From contig OZ252260.1 in NCBI GenBank assembly GCA_965249925.1, positions 4,278,001 to 4,342,000 on the forward strand: a stretch of DNA of 64,000 bases. Reading direction: 5' to 3'. The DNA is from Hoeflea_A sp965249925. GTDB taxonomy: Bacteria; Pseudomonadota; Alphaproteobacteria; Rhizobiales; Rhizobiaceae. A program made the translations under genes and the position numbers. The notes under the pieces are model-generated. The model ran no database searches. It had not been told where the DNA came from and saw nothing but the letters and a program-made list of their open reading frames with translations. Below are positions 8,031 through 16,154 of this stretch, one piece after another. Positions within the stretch are counted from its first letter, which is position 1; every line of letters begins with the position of its first letter.

Positions 8031-8855
8031 TCAGGAACTGCCGCGTGCCAGCAGAAGTGGCGCGCGGCCGGCCTGAAGAACCGCTTCGATCATCGACGGC
8101 TCAAGCGCGCTGTGCCGCATCATGATGAATGAGGGTTCAAGATCGGCGATCAGATGGGCCACTGCGATGGCCGGTAGCGCCGGTGCCTGCCGGATATCGG
8201 CTGCGTCGCCAAACACGTCCTGTGCCATGGATCGCACCTGTTCGATGTGTTTCTCCCCCGTGCCGGTCGCCAGGATTTCGATCCGCGCTCCGGTGGTCCT
8301 GGAAATGCGTTCCGCCAATTCGAACAGATCGTGTTCGTTTGCATCACCGGTTGCGATCAACACCAGCGGACCCTGACGGGCGGGCCGCCGATGCTCCGGC
8401 AGAAGCACCGTGCCGGCCGCCCGCTCGAACCGCTTCAGCAACCCGGACACCGACCCGGGATTGCGATGTGGAATGTTGGTCGGGTTGACGACAACGAAAT
8501 CGGTCGACGCACAGGCGCGTTCGATCTCGGTGGAATAGGTACCGCGAATGGTCTTGTAGGAGCACCGGATGCGCGCGCGACCGGCGCTCGCGTTGAGCGC
8601 CCGCTTCCAGTTGGTTGCAGCGCGGGATATGGCCCGTTCCATATGCGACAGCTCGACGTCGTAGATCGACCGGTCTGACGGACGCATCACTTTTGCGAAG
8701 GGCAGGGCGGCCAGATTCAACAGGTCCGCATCTTCCACGAAATATCCGGCGACGTCAGCTTCAAGCGCGCGCGCCAGGGCCATGGCAGTATCGATGGTCG
8801 GTCCCTCATCGGCGACGGAACCGAAGCCGGCAAGGATCCTGAAGCGCGATGTCAT
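8031..8855 (-). CDS. UspA-like stress protein
   Basis: This 274-residue protein has alternating beta/alpha segments, beginning F-R-I-L-A-G-F-G-S and continuing with A-x-A-L-A-R-A-L-E-A-D-V-A-G-Y-F-V-E-D. This resembles universal-stress-protein-like domains in tandem, although I do not see an obvious ATP-binding G-x-x-G-x-x-G motif. I chose the start at 8855 (after a GAAGGG ribosome-binding site). A longer frame would run back into the upstream protease gene and gives a low-complexity peptide. It sits 37 bp downstream of the Lon-like gene and upstream of the alcohol dehydrogenase, on the same strand. Stress tolerance under oxygen limitation is inferred from context only. Confidence 0.6.
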   Translation of the reverse strand: MTSRFRILAGFGSVADEGPTIDTAMALARALEADVAGYFVEDADLLNLAALPFAKVMRPSDRSIYDVELSHMERAISRAATNWKRALNASAGRARIRCSYKTIRGTYSTEIERACASTDFVVVNPTNIPHRNPGSVSGLLKRFERAAGTVLLPEHRRPARQGPLVLIATGDANEHDLFELAERISRTTGARIEILATGTGEKHIEQVRSMAQDVFGDAADIRQAPALPAIAVAHLIADLEPSFIMMRHSALEPSMIEAVLQAGRAPLLLARGSS

Positions 8856-8892
8856 CCCTTCGCTCCTGCGTGCAATGGAGAGGCTTTTAGGA

Positions 8893-11322
8893 TCATGATG
8901 GCTGTTTCCCGTCATTGTCGTCGCGGCTCGCGAAAGCGTGCCGTGCTTCGGCATAGGCTCGCAACTTGGCGTCAACGAGTCCGTTGATCGAGTCCGCGGG
9001 GAACTGTCCCTCGGTGTTCCGTTCGCCCGCCTGATGGCTGGTGAGGACCGCAATACCCTGATCGATCGACCGCACTGCATAGATATTGAATTGCCCTGCA
9101 TCTGCGGCATCGACGACGTCTTGTCGCAGCATCAGATGCTTGATGTTGGATTCCGGGATGAGCACGCCTTGATCACCGGTCAGCCCGCGGCTTTTGCAAA
9201 TGTCGAAGAAGCCTTCGATTTTTTCGTTGACGCCGCCGATGGCCTGCACGTCGCCGCGCTGGTTGACGGAGCCCGTCACCGCCAGATCCTGGCGGATCGG
9301 AATTCCGGACAATGCCGACAGGAGCGCATAGAGCTCTGCCGATGAAGCACTGTCGCCGTCGACTCCGCCATAGGATTGCTCGAACACCAGGCTGGCCCAT
9401 AGCGAAACGGGGCTGTCCAGCGCATAGTTGGATTGCAGGTAGCCTGCGAGGATCATCACCCCTTTCGAATGCAGCGGACCACCGAGTTCGACTTCGCGTT
9501 CGATGTCGATCAGTTTGCCGGTGCCCATGCGCACGCGTGCAGTGATGCGTGACGGCTTTCCGAACATGAAATCGCCGATACCGATAACCGACAGACCGTT
9601 GATCTGGCCGACCGCGAGCCCATCGGTGTCGATGAGAACCGTCTCTCGCTCAATCGATTCGTAGACTCGCGTGCGGATCCGGTCCCGACGGCGGATACGG
9701 CTCTCCAGAGCGACGGTGATATCGGCCGCACCGATCGTCGTCCGCTTGGCTTCGGCGGCGTAGTGATCGGCTTCCCGCAGCACATCCGTCAGATAGCCAA
9801 GCCGCAGCGACAGACGTTCAGAGTCGTCGGCGAAGCGCGCCGCCTCATCGATCAGCAGTGCTGCGCCGCCGGCGTCCAGCGGCTGCAACTCCTCGTCCGC
9901 GATGATGGTTGAGAACAGCCGTGCGGACAGCTTCTCGTTTTCCGAGTTACGGATCCACCGGTCCTCGAAGTCCGCCTCGACCTTGAACAGTTCGCTGAAA
10001 TCGGGATCGAGATGCACCAGAACATCATAAAGGCGACGCTCGCCCACCAACACGACCTTTACGTCCAGTGGAATAGGTTCGGGCTCGAGGGTGACGGTGG
10101 TGGCCAGCCCGAGCTGCGCTGCAGCGGATTCGATTCGGATCGAGTTGCCGCGCAACGTCCGCTTCAATGCCTCCCAGGCAAAAGCCTCGGTCAACAGCTT
10201 ACGGGCATCCAGCACGATGCAGCCGCCATTGGCCCGGTGCAGCGCGCCCGGCTTGATCAGCGTGAAGTCGGTGACCAGCGCACCCAGTTCCGACATGTAT
10301 TCGATATGGCCGACAAGATTGCCGAGCGTTGGGTGATCTTCGACGACCACCGGGGCGCCCTGCAATGCCTGGTCGCTGACCAGCACGTTGACGCTATAGC
10401 GCCGGAACCGCCGTTCCAGCGGCACGGCGGCAGCCCGCGTTTGTGGTGTGCCGGACCCCTGCGCCGATGCGTCCTGCAGGAAAAGACCGAAGTTCTCAAC
10501 CAGATCGGCCTCCATCTCCTTGAGATGGTCGAGAATGACCGGAACATCCGTGAACCGCTCACGAACGGCAGCAACGGAGGCGCCAATGACCGCCGAAGCC
10601 ATGTCCTCATTGATTTTGCGAATACGATCCCGTCGCTCTTTGTCGATGGCCGGTATCTCGCGCAGAACCGCTTCCAGTTCCTTCTGCAACTCAGCGATCA
10701 CGCCTTCGATGCGTTTGCGATCGGCCTCATGCATGGCGTTGAAGACCTCGGGCTGAATCACGTTCCCGTCGCGGGTCGGCGCCAGTGCAAACCCCATCGG
10801 CGTGCGCATGATCGCGATGTCTTCGGCCTCGGCGTGCTTGCGCAACGTTTCGAAAGCCTGCTCCTGCTGCTCCTTGGCGTCTTCGTCGATGGCGCGCAGG
10901 CGGTTCCGGTAATCCTCCGATTCAAACAGCCCCGGCAGGGCTGTCTTGAGATCGTCGATCAGCTCGTCCATGGCCTTGCGGAACCCGTTCGCCGTTCCGG
11001 GCTTCATACGCAACGCCTTGGGATTGCGGCTCTGCTGGAAGTTGTTGATATAGACCCATTCGTCGGGTGGCGATCGTTCCGCCGCCGCATCCTTCAGGAA
11101 CTGGGTGACCGTGGCCTGGTGGCCCAATCCGCGGTCGCCAATCACGAACAGATTGTAGCCGGACCGTTGCATAGCCACGGCGAAACGCATGGCGTCGCGC
11201 GCCCGTTCCTGCCCCGTCAGGCGATCTGCCGGGTCCACATCGGCCGTTGTCTGAAAACCGAGCCCTGACGGATCGCAACTCCGCCGCAGGATCCTCGCAT
11301 CAAGGGGTTTCAATTCAGGCAC
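8893..11322 (-). CDS. Lon-like ATP-dependent serine protease (AAA_32 / LonH type)
   Basis: This roughly 809-residue cytosolic protease has an N-terminal AAA-like region, a helical coiled-coil insertion (about 170-270) and a C-terminal Lon proteolytic domain. The catalytic dyad is intact: S658 in G-D-S-A-S and K701 in N-E-K-I-E-G, 43 residues apart as in Lon. The Walker A segment is degenerate (V-I-G-D-R-G-L-G-H-Q), with His in place of the usual Lys; relatives of this type (E. coli YcbZ) also deviate there. I chose the GTG start because a GAGGGGG site lies six bases upstream and because the upstream FixK-type box predicts a transcript start near 11342, after the ATG at 11346. It heads the operon with the Usp-like and alcohol dehydrogenase genes. 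Confidence 0.88.
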   Translation of the reverse strand: MPELKPLDARILRRSCDPSGLGFQTTADVDPADRLTGQERARDAMRFAVAMQRSGYNLFVIGDRGLGHQATVTQFLKDAAAERSPPDEWVYINNFQQSRNPKALRMKPGTANGFRKAMDELIDDLKTALPGLFESEDYRNRLRAIDEDAKEQQEQAFETLRKHAEAEDIAIMRTPMGFALAPTRDGNVIQPEVFNAMHEADRKRIEGVIAELQKELEAVLREIPAIDKERRDRIRKINEDMASAVIGASVAAVRERFTDVPVILDHLKEMEADLVENFGLFLQDASAQGSGTPQTRAAAVPLERRFRRYSVNVLVSDQALQGAPVVVEDHPTLGNLVGHIEYMSELGALVTDFTLIKPGALHRANGGCIVLDARKLLTEAFAWEALKRTLRGNSIRIESAAAQLGLATTVTLEPEPIPLDVKVVLVGERRLYDVLVHLDPDFSELFKVEADFEDRWIRNSENEKLSARLFSTIIADEELQPLDAGGAALLIDEAARFADDSERLSLRLGYLTDVLREADHYAAEAKRTTIGAADITVALESRIRRRDRIRTRVYESIERETVLIDTDGLAVGQINGLSVIGIGDFMFGKPSRITARVRMGTGKLIDIEREVELGGPLHSKGVMILAGYLQSNYALDSPVSLWASLVFEQSYGGVDGDSASSAELYALLSALSGIPIRQDLAVTGSVNQRGDVQAIGGVNEKIEGFFDICKSRGLTGDQGVLIPESNIKHLMLRQDVVDAADAGQFNIYAVRSIDQGIAVLTSHQAGERNTEGQFPADSINGLVDAKLRAYAEARHAFASRDDNDGKQPS

Positions 11323-11376
11323 GGCAGCCCCCTCGCAGTTTATCATGACACTATGCAGTGTAAGAGTTGACCCTAT

Positions 11377-11390
11377 TTGAGCAATGTCAA
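11377..11390 (-). promoter_or_regulatory. FixK/FNR-type box upstream of the Lon-like protease
   Basis: The sequence TTGA-GCAATG-TCAA fits the TTGA-N6-TCAA core bound by FNR/FixK/Anr regulators. Its centre is 61 bp upstream of the GTG start, so a class II promoter (box at -41.5) would start transcription near 11342 with a leader of about 20 nt. Two more boxes of this form occur in the same island. The regulator gene itself is not in the window. Confidence 0.65.
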
Positions 11391-11500
11391 TCCCACACGC
11401 GCAATCACCAGCGTCCGGCAACCGCCCGCGGGCAGTCGTCCGGGTGCCTTGTGCTCACAACGCGAGTGGATCGGGATCGCTGCCGGTTACGGCGAGACCG

Positions 11501-11638
11501 TTACCCGGTGCGCCAGACCTTAGTTGCCTTGCACTTCTTGCAGACACGGTTGCCCGGTCCAAAGCTGTCGAACATTGTTCCACACATGAGACAGCGCCGG
11601 AGCTTTCGCTCATTCCTGTCGTGGATCTCCGGATGCAC
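11501..11638 (-). CDS. Small zinc-ribbon protein (45 aa)
   Basis: This tiny basic protein has a clear four-cysteine zinc-ribbon: C-L-M-C-G-T-M-F-D-S-F-G-P-G-N-R followed by C-K-K-C. The P-G-N-R-x-C-x-x-C pattern recalls small alphaproteobacterial zinc-ribbon proteins of unknown function. I chose the GTG at 11638, which starts just before the conserved H-P-E-I-H-D-R-N-E-R-K region. A longer frame adds a hydrophobic, poorly convincing 26-residue extension. It is transcribed away from ftsH, and both could be served by the FixK-type box at 11740. RNA, DNA or protein binding through the ribbon is possible, and no function can be assigned. Confidence 0.6.
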   Translation of the reverse strand: MHPEIHDRNERKLRRCLMCGTMFDSFGPGNRVCKKCKATKVWRTG

Positions 11639-11739
11639 CGTGTTAACTTTCGTTACAGTAGTCACCTTCGAACATATAGAGAACATCAACACGATAATCA
11701 AATTTTTTGAGACCAAACAGCCAGTTGCACCTGTTCGGT

Positions 11740-11753
11740 TTGATCCCGGTCAA
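11740..11753 (+). promoter_or_regulatory. FixK/FNR-type box upstream of the ftsH paralogue
   Basis: The sequence TTGAT-CCCG-GTCAA is a near-perfect FixK/FNR palindrome. It lies between the divergent zinc-ribbon gene and ftsH. If it acts as a class II site for ftsH, the transcript would start near 11788 and give a leader of about 34 nt. Control by an FNR/FixK-type regulator is inferred from sequence. Confidence 0.7.
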
Positions 11754-11821
11754 CGCCGTCTGGCGGCAGCCGTGCGAGTGTTTCGCGGAAAAGGAGAGGC
11801 AGCACCGGCCTTGCTTCACCG

Positions 11822-13633
11822 ATGAATAAACAGCAGCAATTGAACCTTGCATACATCCTGGTGGCTCTGGTCGCCCTTCTGACTTTTCAGATCTGGATGG
11901 CTGCACAGGAGACGGCACGCATCTCCTACAGCGAGTTCCTCGATCTTCTGGATCGCGGCGATGTCGCCCGGGTCACGGTGTCTGAAACACAGGTCAGAGG
12001 CGAATACAAACTGCCCACGGACGGCAAACGCTTTTTCGTCACCAATCGGGTCGAAGGCGACATTGTCGAACTGCTCGACACATCGGGCGTCGAGTATTCC
12101 GGTGCGCTCGAAGAAAACTGGCTGTCGAATCTGTTGTCCTGGATCCTGCCGATGCTGTTCTTCTTCGGCATTTGGTTCTTCCTGTTCCGCCGTATCGCCG
12201 AGCGTCAGGGTATGGGCGGTCTGATGAACATCGGACAGTCAAAGGCAAAGGTCTACGTCGAGACCGAGACAGGAGTCGATTTCGACGACGTCGCCGGCGT
12301 CGATCAGGCCAAGATGGAATTGCAGGAGATCGTCTCCTTCCTGAAGGACAAGGGTAAATATGAACGGCTTGGCGCGCGCATTCCCAAAGGCGTGCTGCTT
12401 GTCGGTCCGCCCGGCACCGGCAAGACGCTGCTGGCCCGCGCGGTGGCGGGCGAGGCAGGTGTGGTCTTCTTTTCCATCTCAGGCTCGGAATTTGTCGAAA
12501 TGTTCGTCGGCATCGGTGCCGCGCGGGTTCGCGATCTCTTCGATCAGGCGCGCAAGGCTGCACCCTGCATTATCTTTATCGATGAACTGGATGCGCTTGG
12601 GCGGGCGCGTTCGCCGCTCGGCAACATCGGTGGCGGTCATGACGAAAAGGAACAGACACTCAACCAGTTGCTGGCGGAGCTCGATGGTTTCGATCCGCGC
12701 TCAGGAATCGTCATTCTGGCGGCCACCAACCGTCCCGAAATTCTCGATCCGGCCCTGCTGCGGGCTGGCCGTTTCGACCGACAGATCGTTGTCGACCGGC
12801 CGGATCGGGTCGGCCGGGAGGCGATCCTCCGGGTTCATCTTAAAAAGATAAAGGTGGCTGACGATCTCGAGGTCGATTCGATTGCCGGTCTGACGCCGGG
12901 ATTCACCGGCGCAGACTTGGCCAATCTGGTCAACGAAGCGGCAATCGTCGCCACCCGGCGTGGCGGCGAGGCGGTCAAGCTGGAGGATTTCACCAGCGCA
13001 GTGGAGCGCATTATCGCGGGGTCCGAACGCCCCGGCCGTCTGCTCAACGCCGAAGAGCGCCGGCGTGTCGCGTATCACGAGATGGGGCACGCCCTTGTTG
13101 CCGCATCGCTGCCGGGCACCGATCCCGTCCATAAAGTATCGATCATTCCGCGCTCCATCGGCGCTTTGGGCTACACGTTGCAAAGGCCCACCGAGGACCG
13201 CTTCCTGATCACCACCGAAGAGTTGAAAAACCGGATGACCGTCCTGCTCGCCGGCCGTGCTGCCGAGGAACTGGTGTTCGGCGAAATCTCCACCGGCGCC
13301 GCGGACGACCTTGCCAAAGTCACCGATGTGGCACGGCAGATCGTGACCCGCTTCGGCATGTCTCAGGAGTTGGGGCAGGCGGTGTTGGAGGAACCGCGGT
13401 CGAGCTACCTTGGCGACAATGTCATGGACATCCGTCCCAGGGACTATGCGGAGGCAACGGCGCGTGAGGTCGATCTGACGGTACGGCAATTGATCGATGA
13501 GGCCTACCGGCAGGCAAAGGACATCCTGCAGGCGCGGCGCAAGGACCTGGAGTCCGGGGCGGCGATGCTGCTCGAACGTGAAACCATAACACCGGAGGAC
13601 TTTCCCCCGATCAAGCGGGAGGAACCGGACTGA
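11822..13633 (+). CDS. ftsH: ATP-dependent zinc metalloprotease FtsH (stress-island paralogue)
   Basis: This 603-residue membrane-anchored AAA+ protease removes damaged membrane and cytosolic proteins. TM1 spans about 8-26, a short periplasmic domain follows, and TM2 spans about 102-123. The AAA module has Walker A G-P-P-G-T-G-K-T (195-202), Walker B I-I-F-I-D-E-L-D and the second region of homology (A-A-T-N-R-P-x-x-L-D-P-A-L-x-R-x-G-R-F-D-R). The protease site is H419-E-M-G-H423, where most FtsH proteins have H-E-A-G-H. It is not next to tilS, where the housekeeping alphaproteobacterial ftsH usually sits, so this is probably a second copy. The ribosome-binding site (AAGGAGAGG) lies unusually far upstream. 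The FixK-type box upstream suggests oxygen-linked expression. Confidence 0.95.
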   Translation: MNKQQQLNLAYILVALVALLTFQIWMAAQETARISYSEFLDLLDRGDVARVTVSETQVRGEYKLPTDGKRFFVTNRVEGDIVELLDTSGVEYSGALEENWLSNLLSWILPMLFFFGIWFFLFRRIAERQGMGGLMNIGQSKAKVYVETETGVDFDDVAGVDQAKMELQEIVSFLKDKGKYERLGARIPKGVLLVGPPGTGKTLLARAVAGEAGVVFFSISGSEFVEMFVGIGAARVRDLFDQARKAAPCIIFIDELDALGRARSPLGNIGGGHDEKEQTLNQLLAELDGFDPRSGIVILAATNRPEILDPALLRAGRFDRQIVVDRPDRVGREAILRVHLKKIKVADDLEVDSIAGLTPGFTGADLANLVNEAAIVATRRGGEAVKLEDFTSAVERIIAGSERPGRLLNAEERRRVAYHEMGHALVAASLPGTDPVHKVSIIPRSIGALGYTLQRPTEDRFLITTEELKNRMTVLLAGRAAEELVFGEISTGAADDLAKVTDVARQIVTRFGMSQELGQAVLEEPRSSYLGDNVMDIRPRDYAEATAREVDLTVRQLIDEAYRQAKDILQARRKDLESGAAMLLERETITPEDFPPIKREEPD

Positions 13634-13643
13634 CGCCGGTGCG

Positions 13644-14291
13644 TCAACCGCGGCTTTGCGCCATGAGAGACGCGACCTCCGTATCCGAAACCGCATCGAA
13701 ATTTCGGTAATGCAGGCCGACCGCCCAAAAAGGTTCGGGCATATCGAGACAGAGGCAGTCGTCCACCTCCTTCTCCAGCTCCCGAACCGTTTCGACGGGT
13801 GCCACCGGAACCGCCAGAACCAGTTTGGCAGGCTCGGCCTGGCGCAGGGCTTTCAGGGCAGCGCGGACCGTTGCGCCGGTGGCGATACCATCGTCGACGA
13901 CGATGGCCGTCCTGCCCTTGACGGCAATGCGCTCGCGATCCCGCAAGTACAAATCCCGTCGACGGTCGATTTCGGCAAGCTGATTTTGCTTTGCCCTTTC
14001 GATCTCCTCATCGCCGACGCCGATCTGACGGCGTACGTCCTCATTGATGACGAGTTGCGGGGACGGACCGTCAACCACGGCGCCGAGGGCCAGCTCCGGC
14101 TGACCTGGCGCGCCGATCTTGCGGACCAGAACGAGATCCATCGGCGCATGCAACGCATGGGCGATTTCGATGGCGACCGGTACGCCGCCGCGTGGCAGGG
14201 CGAGCACCACCGGATCCTCATAGGCCTTCTCGATCAATCGCGCGGCCAGAAGGCGGCCGGCTTCGGTTCGATCGGCAAACCGTCGGTTCAT
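13644..14291 (-). CDS. Phosphoribosyltransferase family protein
   Basis: This 215-residue type I PRTase-fold protein has the PRPP-binding motif A-I-V-V-D-D-G-I-A-T-G-A-T (about residues 128-140), an early flexible-loop region after L-A-L-P-R-G-G-V-P-V, and a K-I-G-A-P-G-Q-P-E block that is conserved in this stress-associated PRTase group. The substrate base is unknown. Its start overlaps the stop of the preceding alpha/beta-hydrolase gene by 4 bp (ATGA), so the two are translationally coupled. PRTase plus hydrolase pairs and fusions recur in bacterial stress and low-oxygen islands, which fits the FixK-type box upstream of the pair. Confidence 0.88.
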   Translation of the reverse strand: MNRRFADRTEAGRLLAARLIEKAYEDPVVLALPRGGVPVAIEIAHALHAPMDLVLVRKIGAPGQPELALGAVVDGPSPQLVINEDVRRQIGVGDEEIERAKQNQLAEIDRRRDLYLRDRERIAVKGRTAIVVDDGIATGATVRAALKALRQAEPAKLVLAVPVAPVETVRELEKEVDDCLCLDMPEPFWAVGLHYRNFDAVSDTEVASLMAQSRG

Positions 14292-14962
14292 TGCACGGTC
14301 TCCCGAAGACAGCGCTCAAACCAGTCGGCGGCATGCTCAACCACCGCATCCAGGGCACCCGTTTCTTCGAAAAGATGGGTCGCTCGGGGCACGAGAACCA
14401 GGGATTTTGGACATTTGAGCCGGTTGAACGCGCTTTCGTTGAGCGCGATGACTGCAGTGTCATGAGCGCCCACCACGAGCAGTGTCGGCGCGCGCACGGC
14501 CGGCAGAACGCTGGCTGCGAGATCGGGGCGCCCGCCACGAGAAACAATGGCGGTCACCGCGTCCGGCTTATGCGCGGCTGCGGTCAGCGCCGCCGCTGCG
14601 CCGGTACTGGCGCCAAACAGACACAGAGCAAGCGACCGCGTTCGTTCATCGTTCTGTGCCCATTCAATGGCTTCGACGACACGTGCAGCCAGCAGTTCGA
14701 TGTTGAACACATTGGATCGGTCTTGCGCTTCCGTCTCCGACAGCAAGTCGAATTGGAGGGTGGCCAATCCGTGGCCGTTGAGTGCTCTTGCGACGTGGGT
14801 GTTACGGCTGCTGAAGCGGCTTGAGCCGCTACCATGGGCAAACAGCACAAGTGCGGCGCAGCCGTCGGGCACGGTCAGGAAGCCCTCCCGCAATGGTTTG
14901 CCGAATTGAACAGTCTGGGTGCTGGCCCGTGGATTCATCTTCGCCAATCCATTTGCATCCAT
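14288..14962 (-). CDS. Alpha/beta hydrolase (dienelactone-hydrolase-like)
   Basis: This 224-residue alpha/beta hydrolase has an oxyanion-region motif F-A-H-G-S-G-S-S-R, the nucleophile elbow G-A-S-T-G (Ser nucleophile), an acid in V-V-G-A-H-D and a catalytic His in A-T-H-L-F-E. The substrate is not evident. The start is uncertain: the ATG at 14962 lacks a good ribosome-binding site and an internal ATG at 14938 is an alternative. The FixK-type box centred at 15008 predicts a transcript start near 14967, compatible with either. It is the first gene of a two-gene unit with the PRTase. Confidence 0.85.
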   Translation of the reverse strand: MDANGLAKMNPRASTQTVQFGKPLREGFLTVPDGCAALVLFAHGSGSSRFSSRNTHVARALNGHGLATLQFDLLSETEAQDRSNVFNIELLAARVVEAIEWAQNDERTRSLALCLFGASTGAAAALTAAAHKPDAVTAIVSRGGRPDLAASVLPAVRAPTLLVVGAHDTAVIALNESAFNRLKCPKSLVLVPRATHLFEETGALDAVVEHAADWFERCLRETVQ

Positions 14963-15001
14963 GTGTTTGCGTCATCATGACCGATTGACGGCAAACCGCT
15001 T

Positions 15002-15015
15002 TTGACAGCGATCAA
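15002..15015. promoter_or_regulatory. FixK/FNR-type box between hydrolase/PRTase unit and cytochrome c gene
   Basis: The sequence TTGAC-AGCG-ATCAA fits the FNR/FixK palindrome with a single deviation in the left half. It lies between divergent genes and could drive the minus-strand hydrolase/PRTase pair (box centre 46 bp from the start), the plus-strand cytochrome gene, or both. It is the third such site within 3.7 kb. Confidence 0.65.
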
Positions 15016-15104
15016 TTTGCAGTCTCCGCGCGAGGCCTAGTCTGGGGGCCATTCGCTACGGAAGCAATCATCCGGCGCTTTGACGCCAGTGGGGGAAGCA
15101 CGGC

Positions 15105-15503
15105 TTGTTACCGGAGTATCGATCGATCGGTTCGTCAGCAGCGACTGGTTGCCCGACCGCCTGGCGCAAACATGGCGTGGTGCCGATGTTGCTTGGCCTG
15201 CTGATGAGCGTTGCCCTGTCGGTGCCGCAAGGGCACGCCGACGACGCGGCTCTGCGTGGCCAGGCGGTCGTCGAGCAGTGGTGCAGGGCCTGTCACCTGC
15301 GTGCCACAGACGCTCCCGATCCGGATATGGCGCCTGCTTTTGAGGAGATCGTTCTGCGTCCACGTCGTACGCGCGGATATTTCGAGCACTTCTTGACCGG
15401 CGACCATTTCCCGATGACCATTTTTCGGCTCTACGAAAGCGAGAAGGCGGAGGTGCTGGAATACTTGATGGCGCTGCAGGAGCAGAGCGGTCAGTCGAGG
15501 TAA
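15105..15503 (+). CDS. Small periplasmic cytochrome c
   Basis: This is a predicted exported mono-haem cytochrome c. A hydrophobic segment (M-L-L-G-L-L-M-S-V-A-L-S-V, followed by G-H-A) serves as signal peptide. The mature part begins A-L-R-G-Q-A-V-V-E-Q-W and carries the haem-attachment motif C-R-A-C-H. A Met in H-F-P-M-T-I-F is a candidate axial ligand. The end, E-K-A-E-V-L-E-Y-L-M-A-L, matches the closing helix of class I cytochromes. The start is ambiguous: TTG at 15105 follows GGGGAAG, whereas ATG at 15186 gives a compact signal peptide without a clear ribosome-binding site. The upstream FixK-type box suggests a respiratory role at low oxygen. Confidence 0.8.
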   Translation: MLPEYRSIGSSAATGCPTAWRKHGVVPMLLGLLMSVALSVPQGHADDAALRGQAVVEQWCRACHLRATDAPDPDMAPAFEEIVLRPRRTRGYFEHFLTGDHFPMTIFRLYESEKAEVLEYLMALQEQSGQSR

Positions 15504-15528
15504 GCCATCTCCTTCTAGAGGCATCCTT

Positions 15529-15972
15529 CTAAGGGCGAACTTGCGCCTGGAGTGTTATGATCCGGTCGAATAGGGCATCCAACTCGGTCGAACGCTTGGT
15601 GGCCTGCGGGCCTCCGGCGGCCCGCCAATGTCGCAGCGGCGACCGCATGATCGCGTTGATATCGCCTTCGCAGTGGAAGTCACCGACAATGCGCTTGATC
15701 TTGCTGTTGTCGAACACCACCGAATAGGCTTTGTCGCCGAGAAGAAACCCTTCCCAGTCGCGATGAAACTGCACGAGACTGTCGGTTGGCACGTGAACGA
15801 GCTGCGCCGGGACGCCAATCGCCCGAGCCACTGCACGGTAGATGTCGTTCCAGCCAAAGGCATGGTCGGACGTCAGGTGAAAGGCTTCGCCGAGAGCTTC
15901 CCGGTCCAGTCCCACCGATGAATAGAACGCGAAGCGCCATGCCGGTTTCACCGCTGCCCATGCATCCGGCAC
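15529..15972 (-). pseudogene. Truncated NAD-dependent epimerase/dehydratase (C-terminal remnant)
   Basis: This 147-residue frame matches only the C-terminal part of an extended short-chain dehydrogenase/epimerase: G-E-A-F-H-L-T-S-D-H-A-F-G-W-N, then I-G-V-P-A-Q-L-V-H-V-P-T-D, then L-L-G-D-K-A-Y-S-V-V-F-D-N-S-K-I-K-R. The nucleotide-binding Rossmann half (G-x-x-G-x-x-G) and catalytic Y-x-x-x-K are absent, and the sequence upstream of G-E-A-F does not look homologous. The gene has therefore lost about 180 N-terminal residues, and the available start codon (GTG) probably has no function. A short standalone protein is possible but unlikely. Confidence 0.7.
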
Positions 15973-16154
15973 GCGGTCGCGCGTGCCGCTGGTTTTGTCA
16001 AGGCAGACAACAGGCGGTCAGCCCCGGTCGTGCAATTCAATTGTCTTGCGCCGCCCACTGCACTGTGCTCTTGTGAACTCCCAATTCCGCACGGGATTGT
16101 CTCCTTCCGTCAAACCGAACCAGCGGCCGATTGATGGCCACGAGGGCTTGTCAG

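Noticed and set aside
10012..11268. 418-codon plus-strand frame opposite the Lon-like protease
   Set aside because: The minus-strand product has a complete Lon dyad; the plus-strand product shows no domain.
15080..15343. Alternative plus-strand frame overlapping the cytochrome gene
   Set aside because: It stops within the gene and lacks the CxxCH motif in frame; the chosen frame has both signal peptide and haem motif.
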